From: Bacillus sp. FJAT-49711
GTDB lineage: Bacteria > Bacillota > Bacilli > Bacillales > Bacillaceae_C
Direction: 5' to 3'
DNA length: 64,000 nt
Assembly (NCBI RefSeq): GCF_018343715.1
Contig: NZ_JAGYPL010000001.1
Span: forward strand, 186,001 to 250,000
Shown here one piece after another: positions 44,384 to 54,058 of the stretch (position 1 is the stretch's first letter; every line of letters begins with the position of its first letter). A program made the position numbers and the translations under genes. Under the pieces are notes generated by a model, which saw only the letters and a list, made by a program, of their open reading frames with translations, ran no database searches and was not told the origin of the DNA.

Positions 44384-44414
44384 AAAATCCGAGCTTTATG
44401 GCTCGGATTTTTTT
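44384..44414 (+). terminator. terminator of trxA
   Basis: AAATCCGAGC, loop TTTAT, GGCTCGGATTT, then further T residues. Confidence 0.9.
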
Positions 44415-44460
44415 CTATATAATAAGATATATGCTTTTGTGATAGATTGAGGTGATTTTT

Positions 44461-46233
44461 ATGAACGAGATAATAAAACATAAATTGGAGATATTGCCCG
44501 ATCAGCCGGGGTGTTATGTGATGAAAGATCGCCAAGATACAATTATTTATATAGGTAAGGCAAAAATTTTAAAAAATAGGGTGCGTTCCTATTTTTCCGG
44601 TACACATGATACGAAAACACAGCGGCTTGTAAATGAAATTGAGGACTTTGAATATATTGTGACTGGTTCTAATATTGAAGCACTAATTTTAGAAATGAAT
44701 TTGATTAAAAAGCATAGTCCAAAATACAATATTATGCTCAAGGATGATAAGAGCTATCCATATATTAAATTAACGAATGAAAGACATCCACGACTGATCA
44801 TTACTCGGAAGGTAAAAAAGGATAAAGGAAAATACTTTGGCCCATATCCGAATGCACAGGCAGCAAATGAAACTAAAAAGCTTCTTGACCGCCTCTACCC
44901 TCTTAGAAAATGTCAAACCCTTCCCGATCGAGTTTGCCTATATTACCATCTAGGACAATGTCTAGCACCGTGTGTTAATGAAGTTGCCGCAGAGACATAC
45001 AAACAAATGACAGATGAAATAACGAAATTTTTAAATGGGGGATTTGCATCAATAAAAAATGATTTGCAGAAAAAAATGTTAGAGGCAGCTGAAAGCCTGG
45101 AGTTTGAAAGGGCTAAAGAATTTCGTGATCAAATTACCCATATAGAGACTACAATGGAAAAGCAAATAATGATGTCATCCGATTTTACAGACAGGGATGT
45201 ATTTGGATTTGCATTAGATAAAGGCTGGATGTGTGTACAAGTATTTTTTATTCGTCAAGGTAAATTAATTGAAAGAGATGTTTCACTTTTTCCTGTTTAC
45301 AGTGAGCATGAAGAAGAATTTCTAACCTTTCTTGGTCAGTTTTATTCTCAAACGAACCATTTTAAACCGAAAGAAATCCTTATACCTGAATCTGCCAATC
45401 AAGCATTGGCGGAGCAATTATTAGAGGTTAGAGTCGTTCAGCCGAAAAAAGGACAAAAAAAAGAGCTTGTTAAATTGGCTACTAAAAATGCTCAAATAGC
45501 GTTGAAAGAAAAATTTGCTCTTATAGAAAGAGATGAAGAGAGAACAATACATGCGGTAGATAGATTAGGGGAGGCAATGCAAATATACACGCCTTACCGA
45601 ATCGAAGCATTTGATAATTCTAATATTCAAGGCACAGACCCAGTTTCAGCTCTTGTAGTGTTTGTCGACGGGAAACCCGATAAGAAAGAGTACCGGAAAT
45701 ATAAGATCAAAACCGTAAAAGGACCGGATGATTATGAATCGATGCGTGAAGTTGTAAGAAGGAGATATATGAGAGTATTGCGTGAAAATCTCCCGTTGCC
45801 TGATCTGATTATTATTGATGGAGGAAAGGGTCAAATCGATGCAGCAAAGGATATTTTAGAAAACGAACTAAATTTGCATGTACCAGTTGCAGGGTTAGCA
45901 AAGGATGAAAAACATCGAACTTCACAATTATTATTTGGTGATCCACTTGAAATTGTTCCATTGGAACGAAATAGCCAGGAATTTTATTTGCTGCAAAGAA
46001 TACAAGATGAAGTTCACCGATTTGCCATAACTTTTCATAGACAATTACGCGGGAAATCAGCTTTTCAATCAGCACTTGATGAAATACAAGGAATCGGCCC
46101 TGTTCGTAAAAAGGCATTACTGCGGCATTTTGGATCTTTGAAAAAAATGAAGGAAGCGACTGTTGAAGAGATTATTAATTTGGGAATACCAAAACATATT
46201 GCTGAAGGATTAAAGGATCAATTGGACAAATAG
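44461..46233 (+). CDS. uvrC: excinuclease ABC subunit C
   Basis: A 590-residue nuclease. N-terminal GIY-YIG domain ([20 protein letters not shown]...), Cys-containing middle segment, UvrB-contacting UVR motif ([22 protein letters not shown]), RNase H-like C-terminal nuclease ([30 protein letters not shown]) and tandem helix-hairpin-helix ([19 protein letters not shown]). It makes the two incisions around DNA damage. ATG at 44461 with GAGGTGA is chosen over the frame start at 44452. Confidence 0.96.
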   Translation: MNEIIKHKLEILPDQPGCYVMKDRQDTIIYIGKAKILKNRVRSYFSGTHDTKTQRLVNEIEDFEYIVTGSNIEALILEMNLIKKHSPKYNIMLKDDKSYPYIKLTNERHPRLIITRKVKKDKGKYFGPYPNAQAANETKKLLDRLYPLRKCQTLPDRVCLYYHLGQCLAPCVNEVAAETYKQMTDEITKFLNGGFASIKNDLQKKMLEAAESLEFERAKEFRDQITHIETTMEKQIMMSSDFTDRDVFGFALDKGWMCVQVFFIRQGKLIERDVSLFPVYSEHEEEFLTFLGQFYSQTNHFKPKEILIPESANQALAEQLLEVRVVQPKKGQKKELVKLATKNAQIALKEKFALIERDEERTIHAVDRLGEAMQIYTPYRIEAFDNSNIQGTDPVSALVVFVDGKPDKKEYRKYKIKTVKGPDDYESMREVVRRRYMRVLRENLPLPDLIIIDGGKGQIDAAKDILENELNLHVPVAGLAKDEKHRTSQLLFGDPLEIVPLERNSQEFYLLQRIQDEVHRFAITFHRQLRGKSAFQSALDEIQGIGPVRKKALLRHFGSLKKMKEATVEEIINLGIPKHIAEGLKDQLDK

Positions 46234-46285
46234 CTATTGAGTATAATACAACTCGATGGTATAATTGTTTCAATTTCATAATTTC

Positions 46286-46460
46286 GATAGAGGTTGCAAA
46301 CTTTCAATAGTAAAAATCATGAGAAGAAGGGCTTCAATGAATGGTTTTGAAAGGGTTAGTTTGCCGAAGTGGAAAAGGAGCCCTTTTTCTATTCCGCTGG
46401 TCCTGCGTTTAAGAAATGTAGGATTGTCAAAATGGATTTTAAATCCTTTTGGAGAGCTAT
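46286..46460 (+). promoter_or_regulatory. lysine riboswitch (L box)
   Basis: The aptamer is closed by GATAG (46286-46290) and CTATC (46456-46460). Conserved words of the L box are present in order: AGAGGTTGC, AGTA, GGGCTTC...GAAGTGG-AAAAGGAGCCC, GCTGGTCCTGCG and GGAGAGCTATC. Lysine binding favours the terminator that follows and shuts off lysC. Confidence 0.9.
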
Positions 46461-46493
46461 CTCATGTTGTGATCATGTTAATGTGCGTTTCAC

Positions 46494-46526
46494 AAGCAAT
46501 GAGTATAAATGCTCATTGCTTTTTTT
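46494..46526 (+). terminator. riboswitch expression-platform terminator
   Basis: AGCAATGAG, loop TATAAATG, CTCATTGCT, then seven T residues, 27 bp before lysC. Confidence 0.9.
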
Positions 46527-46552
46527 ATTAATATTGGAGGGATGGCAGAATA

Positions 46553-47785
46553 ATGGGCTTAATAGTCATCAAGTTTGGAGGCTCATCACTGAGCACTACT
46601 GATAAAATTAAAAATGCTGCGCAAAGAATTCATTCGCTGAAAAAAGGAGGCAAAGACGTTGTAGTCGTAGTTTCTGCTATGGGAAAAACGACTGACCAGC
46701 TTCTTGGACTGGCAAGTCAAATTACAGATAATCCTGCCAAACGTGAAATGGATATGCTTTTGGCTACTGGAGAACAAGTTTCAATATCTCTTTTGTCTAT
46801 GGCTTTAACGGAAATGGGGACTCCCGCTGTATCCTTTACTGGTTGGCAAGCTGGAATTGTTACTGAAAAGATTCATTCCAATGCACGTATTGTTGATGTG
46901 AAAACCGATCATATTAAAGAAAAATTAAATGAAGGAAAAATCATAGTAGCTGCAGGTTTTCAAGGGGTTACTGAGGATGGAGAAATTACTACATTAGGTA
47001 GAGGAGGCTCCGATACAACTGCTGTAGCTTTAGCAGCAGCATTAGAGGCAGAGCGTTGCCTCATTTGTACAGATGTAACGGGCGTATTCACATCCGATCC
47101 TCGATATGTCCCGCAAGCAAGAAAACTTCCATCTATTTCATATGATGAAATGCTTGAACTTGCGAATCTAGGGGCTGGAGTTCTACATCCACGTGCAGTT
47201 GAATTTGCAAAAAATCACCGGGTCCCGCTTGAAGTTAGATCAAGCACAGAAAATGAAGAAGGAACGATCATCGAGGAGGAAGTATCAATGGAAAATAGCC
47301 TCGTAGTAAGAGGAGTAGCATTTGAAAAAGATATGACAAGATTAACGATTTTCGGCTTAAAAAATGAAATGACAGGATTATCTGCTGTTTTTTCGGAACT
47401 GGCCAACAATCAAATTGATGTAGACATCATTATACAAAGTCAGACAGATGGAAATAAAACGAATTTATCTTTTTCAATAAAAAATAAAGATCGCCAAGCA
47501 GCTGTGCAAGTACTTGAAAATCAAAAAGACAAAATTGGATTTGATAGCATTGAATATGAAGCAGGTCTTGCCAAGGTTTCCATTGTTGGATCAGGAATGA
47601 TTTCGAATCCTGGGGTTGCAGCTAAAATGTTCCAAGTTCTTGCAGACAAAAATATTCAAATTAAAATGGTAAGTACATCTGAAATTAAAGTGTCAGTTGT
47701 CATCAACGAAGATAAGATGAAAGAGGCTGCAGTGACTCTTCATGAAGCTTATCATTTAGGAGAAGCAGTAGAAAACGTGCAATAA
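46553..47785 (+). CDS. lysC: lysine-sensitive aspartokinase
   Basis: A 410-residue kinase. VIKFGGSSLS at the N-terminus, the FQGVTEDGEITTLGRGGSDTTAVALAAAL catalytic block and two C-terminal ACT domains (TIFGLKNEMTGLSAVFSEL; VSIVGSGMISNPGVAAKMF). It phosphorylates aspartate in the first step to lysine, diaminopimelate, methionine and threonine. In B. subtilis LysC an internal start gives a separate beta subunit; a similar internal start is possible near Met in EVSMENSLVV but I did not prove it. Controlled by the lysine riboswitch. GGAGGGA precedes the ATG. Confidence 0.95.
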   Translation: MGLIVIKFGGSSLSTTDKIKNAAQRIHSLKKGGKDVVVVVSAMGKTTDQLLGLASQITDNPAKREMDMLLATGEQVSISLLSMALTEMGTPAVSFTGWQAGIVTEKIHSNARIVDVKTDHIKEKLNEGKIIVAAGFQGVTEDGEITTLGRGGSDTTAVALAAALEAERCLICTDVTGVFTSDPRYVPQARKLPSISYDEMLELANLGAGVLHPRAVEFAKNHRVPLEVRSSTENEEGTIIEEEVSMENSLVVRGVAFEKDMTRLTIFGLKNEMTGLSAVFSELANNQIDVDIIIQSQTDGNKTNLSFSIKNKDRQAAVQVLENQKDKIGFDSIEYEAGLAKVSIVGSGMISNPGVAAKMFQVLADKNIQIKMVSTSEIKVSVVINEDKMKEAAVTLHEAYHLGEAVENVQ

Positions 47786-47788
47786 CAT

Positions 47789-47828
47789 AAAAAGGCTGTT
47801 CAATCTTAACAAGATTGAACAGCTCAAA
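47789..47828. terminator. bidirectional terminator
   Basis: AGGCTGTTCAATCTT and AAGATTGAACAGCT form a long perfect stem with a 3-nt loop between lysC and the convergent yslB. Confidence 0.88.
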
Positions 47829-48290
47829 TTATTTGATCGGATCTTTGCGGTCCCAACGTACTGTAATAAAAACAAGGTTTTTCTTTTTATTTAATTCCGC
47901 ATATGCTTCACACAAAAATTGTTTTTGATTTTGAATTTGTTCAGCTATAAATCCGGCTTCTAAAGTAAAGCAAGGCTCGGCATTCATTTGGATTCTTCTA
48001 TCCACTAATTTTCCATTAAGCTCTAACTTCATCTCGTTTTTGTTTTCTTCAACGAGCTTCAGTTCCCCCCAAGATGCTTCTTGAAAAAAGGAACTAATTT
48101 CTTCAGTAGAAAGCAATGGAAATTTGCGGGCTATGTGTTTACCTGCCCAATAAGAGATTTCATGAGTATCCTTGCCAAGAATTCCGGGAATCAATATATC
48201 CCGAAGTAATTCATATCCGAATACAGGAATATCCATTTGAGTATCTGATTCAGGTGAATTAAGAAGTCCTTGTTCCAATGATGATTGCAC
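47829..48290 (-). CDS. yslB: DUF2507 protein YslB
   Basis: A 153-residue protein. GYELLRDILIPGILGKDTHEISYWAGKHIARKFPL is the typical YslB/DUF2507 core (V4R-like fold), followed by FFQEASWGEL and a C-terminal GFIAEQIQNQKQFLCEAYAE segment. Its function is unknown. Start is GTG with GAGGGG upstream. Position between lysC and sdhC, and on the opposite strand, is as in B. subtilis. Confidence 0.88.
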   Translation of the reverse strand: MQSSLEQGLLNSPESDTQMDIPVFGYELLRDILIPGILGKDTHEISYWAGKHIARKFPLLSTEEISSFFQEASWGELKLVEENKNEMKLELNGKLVDRRIQMNAEPCFTLEAGFIAEQIQNQKQFLCEAYAELNKKKNLVFITVRWDRKDPIK

Positions 48291-48558
48291 TAAAATCCCC
48301 TCTTTCTGTATGACCTATTATATACAAAAAGAGGCGCTTTTGAAAAAGTATTTAGCATTAGGGTAGAATAAATTTATGAAAACATATTATTTTGGAGTAT
48401 TAAAAAGGTGAAACCGTTGCCTTGACGCTTCCTAATGTCGGGAGTAGAATGGATATGTCACATAATTGTTATAATACATTTTGTGTTGTTTGACATGCAG
48501 TCATTTCGAACACACTTCGTCTGCAGCACAGAGTCTTAACTACTAAGGGGGGTAAATT

Positions 48559-49191
48559 GTGGCAGGTAAAAATGAGTTTTTTTGGCGTAGGCTGCATTCC
48601 TTGTTGGGAGTGATCCCAGTAGGTATTTTTGTAGTGCAGCATTTAATTGTCAACCATTTCGCTACGCGTGGTGAGGAAGCATTTAATAAAGCATCAGGAT
48701 TTATGGGAAGTCTTCCATTTGTTATTTTCCTAGAATTCGCAGTTATTTACATACCAATTCTTTTTCATGGAATTCTTGGGCTTTATATTGCGTTTACGGC
48801 AAACAATAATCCTACAAAACTTAGCTTTTTCCGTAATTGGATGTTCACGATCCAGCGGATCACAGGGGTTATTTTATTGGCATTTATCGCTTGGCACGTG
48901 TGGGAAACTCGGATTCAGAAAGCGTTTTTTGATGTAGAAGTAAATTTTGATATGATGGCAAATATTTTATCTAATCCAGTTGCACTGATTTTATACTTTA
49001 TTGGTATTCTTTCAGCTACATTCCATCTATCCAATGGGTTATGGTCGTTTCTCGTTAGATGGGGAATTACACAATCACCTTCATCTCAACGAATTTCGTC
49101 ATGGGTAATGGGTGTGTTATTTGTAGTTATTTCTGTAATCGGTATTCGCGCGGCGTTAGCATTCGCTTTTCCGGATCTTTTCGTAGGATAA
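48559..49191 (+). CDS. sdhC: succinate dehydrogenase cytochrome b558 subunit
   Basis: A 210-residue membrane protein with five helices. His residues for two hemes are in LHSLLGVIPVGIFVVQHL, ILFHGILGLY, FIAWHVWE and ATFHLSNGLW. It anchors SdhA and SdhB and passes electrons to menaquinone. Start is GTG with AAGGGGGG upstream. First gene of sdhCAB. A possible -10 TATAAT lies at 48470-48475. Confidence 0.95.
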   Translation: MAGKNEFFWRRLHSLLGVIPVGIFVVQHLIVNHFATRGEEAFNKASGFMGSLPFVIFLEFAVIYIPILFHGILGLYIAFTANNNPTKLSFFRNWMFTIQRITGVILLAFIAWHVWETRIQKAFFDVEVNFDMMANILSNPVALILYFIGILSATFHLSNGLWSFLVRWGITQSPSSQRISSWVMGVLFVVISVIGIRAALAFAFPDLFVG

Positions 49192-49235
49192 TTAGGCTGA
49201 AAGAAAATCAATGGTGAGAAGGAGTGAGTCATAAG

Positions 49236-50996
49236 ATGAGTAATGGAAAGATCATCGTGGTCGGTGGTGGATTAGCCGGCTTGATGGCAACTATAAAAAT
49301 AGCAGAAGAAGGAAGTCAAGTAGATTTATTCTCACTTGTACCAGTAAAACGATCTCACTCAGTATGTGCACAGGGTGGAATTAATGGTGCAGTAAATACA
49401 AAAGGAGAAGGGGACTCTCCGTTAATCCATTTTGATGATACGGTTTATGGCGGAGACTTTTTAGCCAACCAACCTCCTGTTAAAGCAATGTGTGAAGCAG
49501 CTCCTGGGATCATTAACTTATTCGATAGAATGGGTGTCATGTTTAACCGAACACCAGAAGGTTTGCTGGATTTCCGTCGTTTCGGTGGGACTCAGCATCA
49601 TCGTACGGCATTTGCTGGGGCAACAACTGGCCAGCAATTGTTATATGCGTTGGACGAGCAGGTTAGGCGCCATGAAGTTGCAGGCCTCGTAAATAAATAT
49701 GAAGGCTGGGACTTTTTGGGAATTATTCAAGACGACGCAGGAATTTGTCGTGGTATTGTTGCTCAAAACATGACTTCAATGGAAATCCAATCTTTCCCTG
49801 CAGATGCTGTTATTATGGCAACAGGAGGACCTGGAATTATTTTTGGTAAATCAACAAACTCTGTGATCAATACAGGTTCAGCGGCATCTATTGTATACCA
49901 GCAAGGAGCTGCATATGCAAATGCTGAATTTATACAAATTCATCCAACCGCAATCCCTGGTGATGATAAGCTTCGTTTAATGAGTGAGTCTGCACGTGGT
50001 GAAGGTGGACGAATTTGGACATATAAAGACGGTAAGCCATGGTATTTCTTAGAAGAAAAGTATCCTGCATATGGTAACCTTGTTCCTCGTGATATTGCAA
50101 CACGAGAAATTTTCCATGTCTGCGTAGATATGAAGCTTGGAATTAATGGCGAAAACATGGTATATCTTGACCTTTCTCATAAAGATTCACACGAATTAGA
50201 TGTAAAGCTCGGTGGTATTATTGAAATATATGAGAAATTTACTGGAGAAGATCCACATAAAGTACCGATGAAAATTTTCCCTGCCGTTCACTATTCAATG
50301 GGTGGTCTTTGGGTGGATTATGAGCAACATACGAATATTGAAGGTTTATTTGCTGCAGGAGAATGTGATTATTCACAACACGGAGCAAACCGTCTCGGTG
50401 CTAATTCCCTGTTATCAGCAGTATATGGTGGAATGGTAGCTGGTCCGGAAGCGGTTAAGTATATTAAAGGGTTGGAAAAAAGCTCTGATGCTTTTTCATC
50501 TTCTTTATATGAAGGTGCAGCTAAACACGAGCAAGAAAAGTATGCAAATATTTTGTCCATGAATGGTACAGAAAATGCTTACGTCCTTCATAAAGAGCTA
50601 GGAGAATGGATGACCAACAATGTTACAGTTGTTCGCTACAACGATAAATTGCAAGAAACAGACAATAAAATTCTTGAATTAATGGAACGATGGAAAAATA
50701 TTAATATTAACGATACAACTAATTGGAGCAATCAAGGGGCACTGTTTACAAGGCAACTTTGGAATATGCTTCAACTTTCCCGTGTCATTACGATTGGTGC
50801 ATTAAACCGTAACGAAAGTCGAGGAGCACATTACAAACCTGACTATCCAGAGCGTAATGATGAAGAATTTCTTAAGACAACAATGGCAAAATACAATGCA
50901 AGTACAAATACTCCTGAATTTAGCTATGAGGATGTGGATGTTTCTCTCATTAAACCTCGTAAACGCGACTATTCAAAACAGAAAGAAGTGAAATAA
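49236..50996 (+). CDS. sdhA: succinate dehydrogenase flavoprotein subunit
   Basis: A 586-residue FAD protein, equal in length to B. subtilis SdhA. IIVVGGGLAGLMATI binds FAD, SVCAQGGINGAVN contains the covalent FAD site region, MSESARGEGGRIW and HPTAIPG hold catalytic residues, and AGECDYSQHGANRLGANSLLS is the C-terminal FAD contact. It oxidises succinate to fumarate. ATG at 49236 is preferred because AAGGAG lies 11 nt upstream; GTG at 49224 touches the site. Confidence 0.95.
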   Translation: MSNGKIIVVGGGLAGLMATIKIAEEGSQVDLFSLVPVKRSHSVCAQGGINGAVNTKGEGDSPLIHFDDTVYGGDFLANQPPVKAMCEAAPGIINLFDRMGVMFNRTPEGLLDFRRFGGTQHHRTAFAGATTGQQLLYALDEQVRRHEVAGLVNKYEGWDFLGIIQDDAGICRGIVAQNMTSMEIQSFPADAVIMATGGPGIIFGKSTNSVINTGSAASIVYQQGAAYANAEFIQIHPTAIPGDDKLRLMSESARGEGGRIWTYKDGKPWYFLEEKYPAYGNLVPRDIATREIFHVCVDMKLGINGENMVYLDLSHKDSHELDVKLGGIIEIYEKFTGEDPHKVPMKIFPAVHYSMGGLWVDYEQHTNIEGLFAAGECDYSQHGANRLGANSLLSAVYGGMVAGPEAVKYIKGLEKSSDAFSSSLYEGAAKHEQEKYANILSMNGTENAYVLHKELGEWMTNNVTVVRYNDKLQETDNKILELMERWKNININDTTNWSNQGALFTRQLWNMLQLSRVITIGALNRNESRGAHYKPDYPERNDEEFLKTTMAKYNASTNTPEFSYEDVDVSLIKPRKRDYSKQKEVK

Positions 50997-51766
50997 TGAT
51001 GAGTGAAAATAAAAAAGTCACTTTTATCATAACTCGTCAAGATAATCCTGAATCACAACCTTATGAGGAAAAATTTGTATTGGATTATCGACCAAATATG
51101 AATGTAATATCGGCATTAATGGAGATAAGACGAAATCCAGTCAATGCGGATGGGAAAAAAACATCTCCCGTTACTTGGGACATGAACTGTTTGGAAGAGG
51201 TATGCGGAGCTTGCTCCATGGTGATCAATGGTCAGCCACGCCAATCATGTACAGCACTTATTGATAAGCTTGAGCAACCGATTCGTTTAGCACCGATGAA
51301 TACATTTCCTGTTGTACGTGACCTTGTCATTGATCGAAGCAGGATGTTTGATTCATTGAAGAGAATTAAAGCATGGATTCCGATTGACGGGACGTATGAT
51401 CTTGGTCCTGGACCAAGGATGCCTGAACGGAGACGTCAGTGGGCATACGAATTATCAAAGTGTATGACATGCGGAGTTTGTTTGGAGGCATGTCCGAATG
51501 TAAATAGCAAAACAAACTTTATCGGACCTGCATTTCTTTCTCTCGTCCGTTTATATAATGCTCATCCGACAGGAGCAATGAATAAAGACGAACGACTTGA
51601 GGCGTTAATGGACGAAGGTGGCATATCCCAATGTGGGAATTCACAAAACTGTGTGGAAGTTTGTCCAAAGGGAATTCCTCTTACTACATCCATTGCGGCT
51701 ATGAACCGTGCTACTAACATTCAAATGTTTAAGAACTTCTTTGGAAGCGATCATATGGTAGATTAA
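50996..51766 (+). CDS. sdhB: succinate dehydrogenase iron-sulfur subunit
   Basis: A 256-residue protein. The 2Fe-2S motif is CLEEVCGACSMVINGQPRQSC; the other clusters are held by CMTCGVCLEACPN and CGNSQNCVEVCPKGIP. It passes electrons from FAD in SdhA to heme in SdhC. The ATG overlaps the sdhA stop by one base; ATG at 50999 is another choice. Confidence 0.96.
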   Translation: MMSENKKVTFIITRQDNPESQPYEEKFVLDYRPNMNVISALMEIRRNPVNADGKKTSPVTWDMNCLEEVCGACSMVINGQPRQSCTALIDKLEQPIRLAPMNTFPVVRDLVIDRSRMFDSLKRIKAWIPIDGTYDLGPGPRMPERRRQWAYELSKCMTCGVCLEACPNVNSKTNFIGPAFLSLVRLYNAHPTGAMNKDERLEALMDEGGISQCGNSQNCVEVCPKGIPLTTSIAAMNRATNIQMFKNFFGSDHMVD

Positions 51767-51772
51767 AATATT

Positions 51773-51804
51773 TGGGATTACCCTTTTTAGGGTGATCCTT
51801 GTTT
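51773..51804 (+). terminator. terminator of sdhCAB
   Basis: GGATTACCC and GGGTGATCC pair around TTTTTA, followed by TTGTTTATTTT. Confidence 0.8.
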
Positions 51805-51973
51805 ATTTTTCAGCACCACATCATAACATTTGCATTATATGGAATAGGCATGAATAAATGAAAAACATGATTAATCACCTGTATGTTTACAATACTTCGG
51901 ACGTCCATTATGTTTTCTATAAAAAATGGATGTTTTTTTCGCCTATTTCGCTATTTCTTGCCTTCATGATGTC

Positions 51974-52001
51974 ACTCACATTATTTGCTTCACATATGAT
52001 A
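51974..52001 (+). promoter_or_regulatory. candidate sigma-K promoter of gerE
   Basis: CATATGATA at 51993-52001 fits the sigma-K -10 pattern CATAnnnTA, with an AC dinucleotide (51974-51975) about 17 bp upstream as -35. gerE is a sigma-K gene in B. subtilis. Confidence 0.5.
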
Positions 52002-52068
52002 TGGTGACAATCAAAAAATACCCATCCCCGCGGTTTAAAGCTGGCGAAGGCAAGGAGGGTTACAATAG

Positions 52069-52293
52069 TTGAAGGAGAATGAATTCACACACAAACCGCT
52101 GCTTACAAAAAGAGAAAGAGAAGTCTTCGAACTGTTAGTTCAAGATAAAACGACTAAAGAGATAGCAAAAGACTTATTTATTAGTGAAAAAACAGTTCGA
52201 AACCATATATCCAACGCCATGCAAAAGCTCGGAGTAAAGGGCCGATCCCAAGCTGTCGTGGAACTCTTGCGCATGGGAGAATTAAAGTTATAA
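52069..52293 (+). CDS. gerE: spore regulatory protein GerE
   Basis: A 74-residue LuxR/NarL-type DNA-binding protein, almost a pure helix-turn-helix domain: LTKREREVFELLVQDKTTKEIAKDLFISEKTVRNHISNAMQKLGVKGRSQAVVELLR in pattern, very close to B. subtilis GerE. It controls late mother-cell genes for the spore coat and crust together with sigma-K. Start is TTG, after AAGGAGGG. It directly follows sdhCAB as in B. subtilis. cgeB-type and coat genes elsewhere in this window are plausible targets. Confidence 0.96.
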   Translation: MKENEFTHKPLLTKREREVFELLVQDKTTKEIAKDLFISEKTVRNHISNAMQKLGVKGRSQAVVELLRMGELKL

Positions 52294-52299
52294 AAGCAA

Positions 52300-52331
52300 A
52301 ACCGGCTCTCCATTTGGGAGCCGGTTTTGTT
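52300..52331 (+). terminator. terminator of gerE
   Basis: AAAACCGGCTCTCC, loop ATTT, GGGAGCCGGTTTT: a long stem followed by T residues. Confidence 0.9.
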
Positions 52332-52424
52332 AGCCTTAAACTGTTGCTTAATATCCCTTAACAAAATAATGGACAAGCCCGGTATTAAATAATGAAAAAT
52401 TTTTTTCAATAAGCAATAAAATGC

Positions 52425-52469
52425 AATAAATCTTCAAAGTCAATAGAATAGAGGCTTTGAAGATTTATT
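52425..52469. repeat. 15-bp perfect inverted repeat
   Basis: AATAAATCTTCAAAG and CTTTGAAGATTTATT with a 15-nt loop, in the 360-bp gap between gerE and the NlpC/P60 gene. It could end transcription on either strand or bind a protein. Nothing else was seen in this gap. Confidence 0.6.
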
Positions 52470-52653
52470 ATATTGATTATTAATTTTTAGTAACAGCCGT
52501 TACTAAACTGTAAAGATATCTTTGAAAGTCAATAGTCACTAGGGCTGAGGGACTATTATACAAGCTGTTGTAAGGTTTTTCCACTATTTACAATCGCTTG
52601 ATATGATAGAATTCATTTTGCAAGGGAAATTAAAGAACAGCAGGAGGCTACTT

Positions 52654-54015
52654 ATGAAAAAAGCATTGATTTCGACTACTTTAACGCTCACACTAGGATT
52701 CAGCACATTGGCATTACCAACAATACAACCAGATACTGTGTCAGCTGCAACTGTAAACACTTTTAATAACCAATCAGCAGTAGAAGCAAAGGCAAATCAA
52801 TTGATCAAAACAGCCAAAAGTTTAATAGGTAAAGCCACTTATAGTACAAAAGAATATAAATCTACTTATCCATATAAATTCTCATGTGCGACGTTCTTAG
52901 ATTATGTATTTAAACAAAATGGTGTAGACCTTGCTACATACAATGAGGATTATATGCTGCAGCAGGGATACTACGTACCAAGAAGTCAATTAGAAAAAGG
53001 CGATCTTGTTTTCTTCAAAAGTAAAAAGACGGGTACGGACCCAGATCACGTAGGGATGTATATTGGTGACAATAAAATTATTCATATGGCAGATCCTACT
53101 CAAAACATAGTTATTTCAGATTTAAATAGCAAACCGTATTATACTGAAAATTATGTATCCGCAAGAAGAGTACTGCCAAGTTTATTATCTGCAAATCCAG
53201 CAACAAAAGGGGATAATATCGTTTCACAATCATTTAATTTAATAAACAAGGTAACAATGGGCAGCACAAATAATGAACAGACAAAGAGATTTACTGGCCC
53301 AGGGTTTGTAAATTATGTTTATAAAAATAATGGCGTAAATCTTGGAACAACAGACATTAAGCAACTAATGAATAAAGGAACTACAGTATCAAAAGCAAAT
53401 TTAAAGAAAGGTGATTTAGTTTTCTTTAATAGTGTACCTGGTTCGAAAAATCCAAGTATGATCGCAATTTACGCAGGCGACCATCGCATCATTATACCGA
53501 GTTCTTCTGGAATTCAGACTAGAGTTCTTTTCGTAGATTATTACAAGACTCATTATATTACAGCAAAACGTGTTTTCACTGAAAAAGTGGTGTCTCCTTC
53601 ACAAACAGTAACTCCTTCGCAAACCGTTAATACTGCTCAAGCTGATAAGATTGTAAATTTCGCTTCGAGTCTTATAGGAAAAGCTAAATTCGGTTATAGT
53701 TACAACGAAAATACATTAACATTTACCGGTGCAGGGTTTACGTACTATGTATTTAAACAATTTGGGATAGATCTAAAAAGTAAATTAGCTAGTCAACAAG
53801 CCCAGGTTGGAAAAGCAGTTCAAAAAGCAAATCTGCAAAAAGGCGATCTTATTTACTTTTCAACTAATAATAAAAGGACAACTGTTACACAAACTGGTAT
53901 TTATATTGGCGGCAACCAATACATTGCGTTATCAACGAATGGACAAGTTGTAAAAGATAGTTTGAGCTCTACATGGGCTGTTAAAAATTATGTAACTGCA
54001 CGCCGTGCACTTTAA
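52654..54015 (+). CDS. secreted protein with three NlpC/P60-like domains, one intact
   Basis: A 453-residue exported protein with a signal peptide (KKALISTTLTLTLGFSTLALP, cleavage after about AATVSA-like SAA). Three similar domains follow, roughly residues 45-180, 185-310 and 330-453. The first has the Cys of YKFSCATFLDYVF, the His of DPDHVGMYIG and a second His in KIIHMAD, the expected triad of a D,L-endopeptidase. In the second and third the Cys is Gly (FTGPGF, FTGAGF), and both His are replaced (SMIAIYAG, TQTGIYIG). They may be binding or structural domains. ATG at 52654 has AGGAGG upstream. Likely acts on peptidoglycan stem peptides or similar amides. Confidence 0.85.
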   Translation: MKKALISTTLTLTLGFSTLALPTIQPDTVSAATVNTFNNQSAVEAKANQLIKTAKSLIGKATYSTKEYKSTYPYKFSCATFLDYVFKQNGVDLATYNEDYMLQQGYYVPRSQLEKGDLVFFKSKKTGTDPDHVGMYIGDNKIIHMADPTQNIVISDLNSKPYYTENYVSARRVLPSLLSANPATKGDNIVSQSFNLINKVTMGSTNNEQTKRFTGPGFVNYVYKNNGVNLGTTDIKQLMNKGTTVSKANLKKGDLVFFNSVPGSKNPSMIAIYAGDHRIIIPSSSGIQTRVLFVDYYKTHYITAKRVFTEKVVSPSQTVTPSQTVNTAQADKIVNFASSLIGKAKFGYSYNENTLTFTGAGFTYYVFKQFGIDLKSKLASQQAQVGKAVQKANLQKGDLIYFSTNNKRTTVTQTGIYIGGNQYIALSTNGQVVKDSLSSTWAVKNYVTARRAL

Positions 54016-54058
54016 AATAAAGAAGCATTTGTTGTTATTCAACAAATGCTTCTTTATT
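54015..54058. terminator. bidirectional terminator
   Basis: AAAGAAGCATTTGTTG and CAACAAATGCTTCTTT form a 16-bp perfect stem around TTATT, between two convergent genes. Confidence 0.9.

Noticed and set aside
46265-46602. Reading frames across the lysC leader
   Set aside because: They overlap the lysine riboswitch and its terminator, which explain the sequence.
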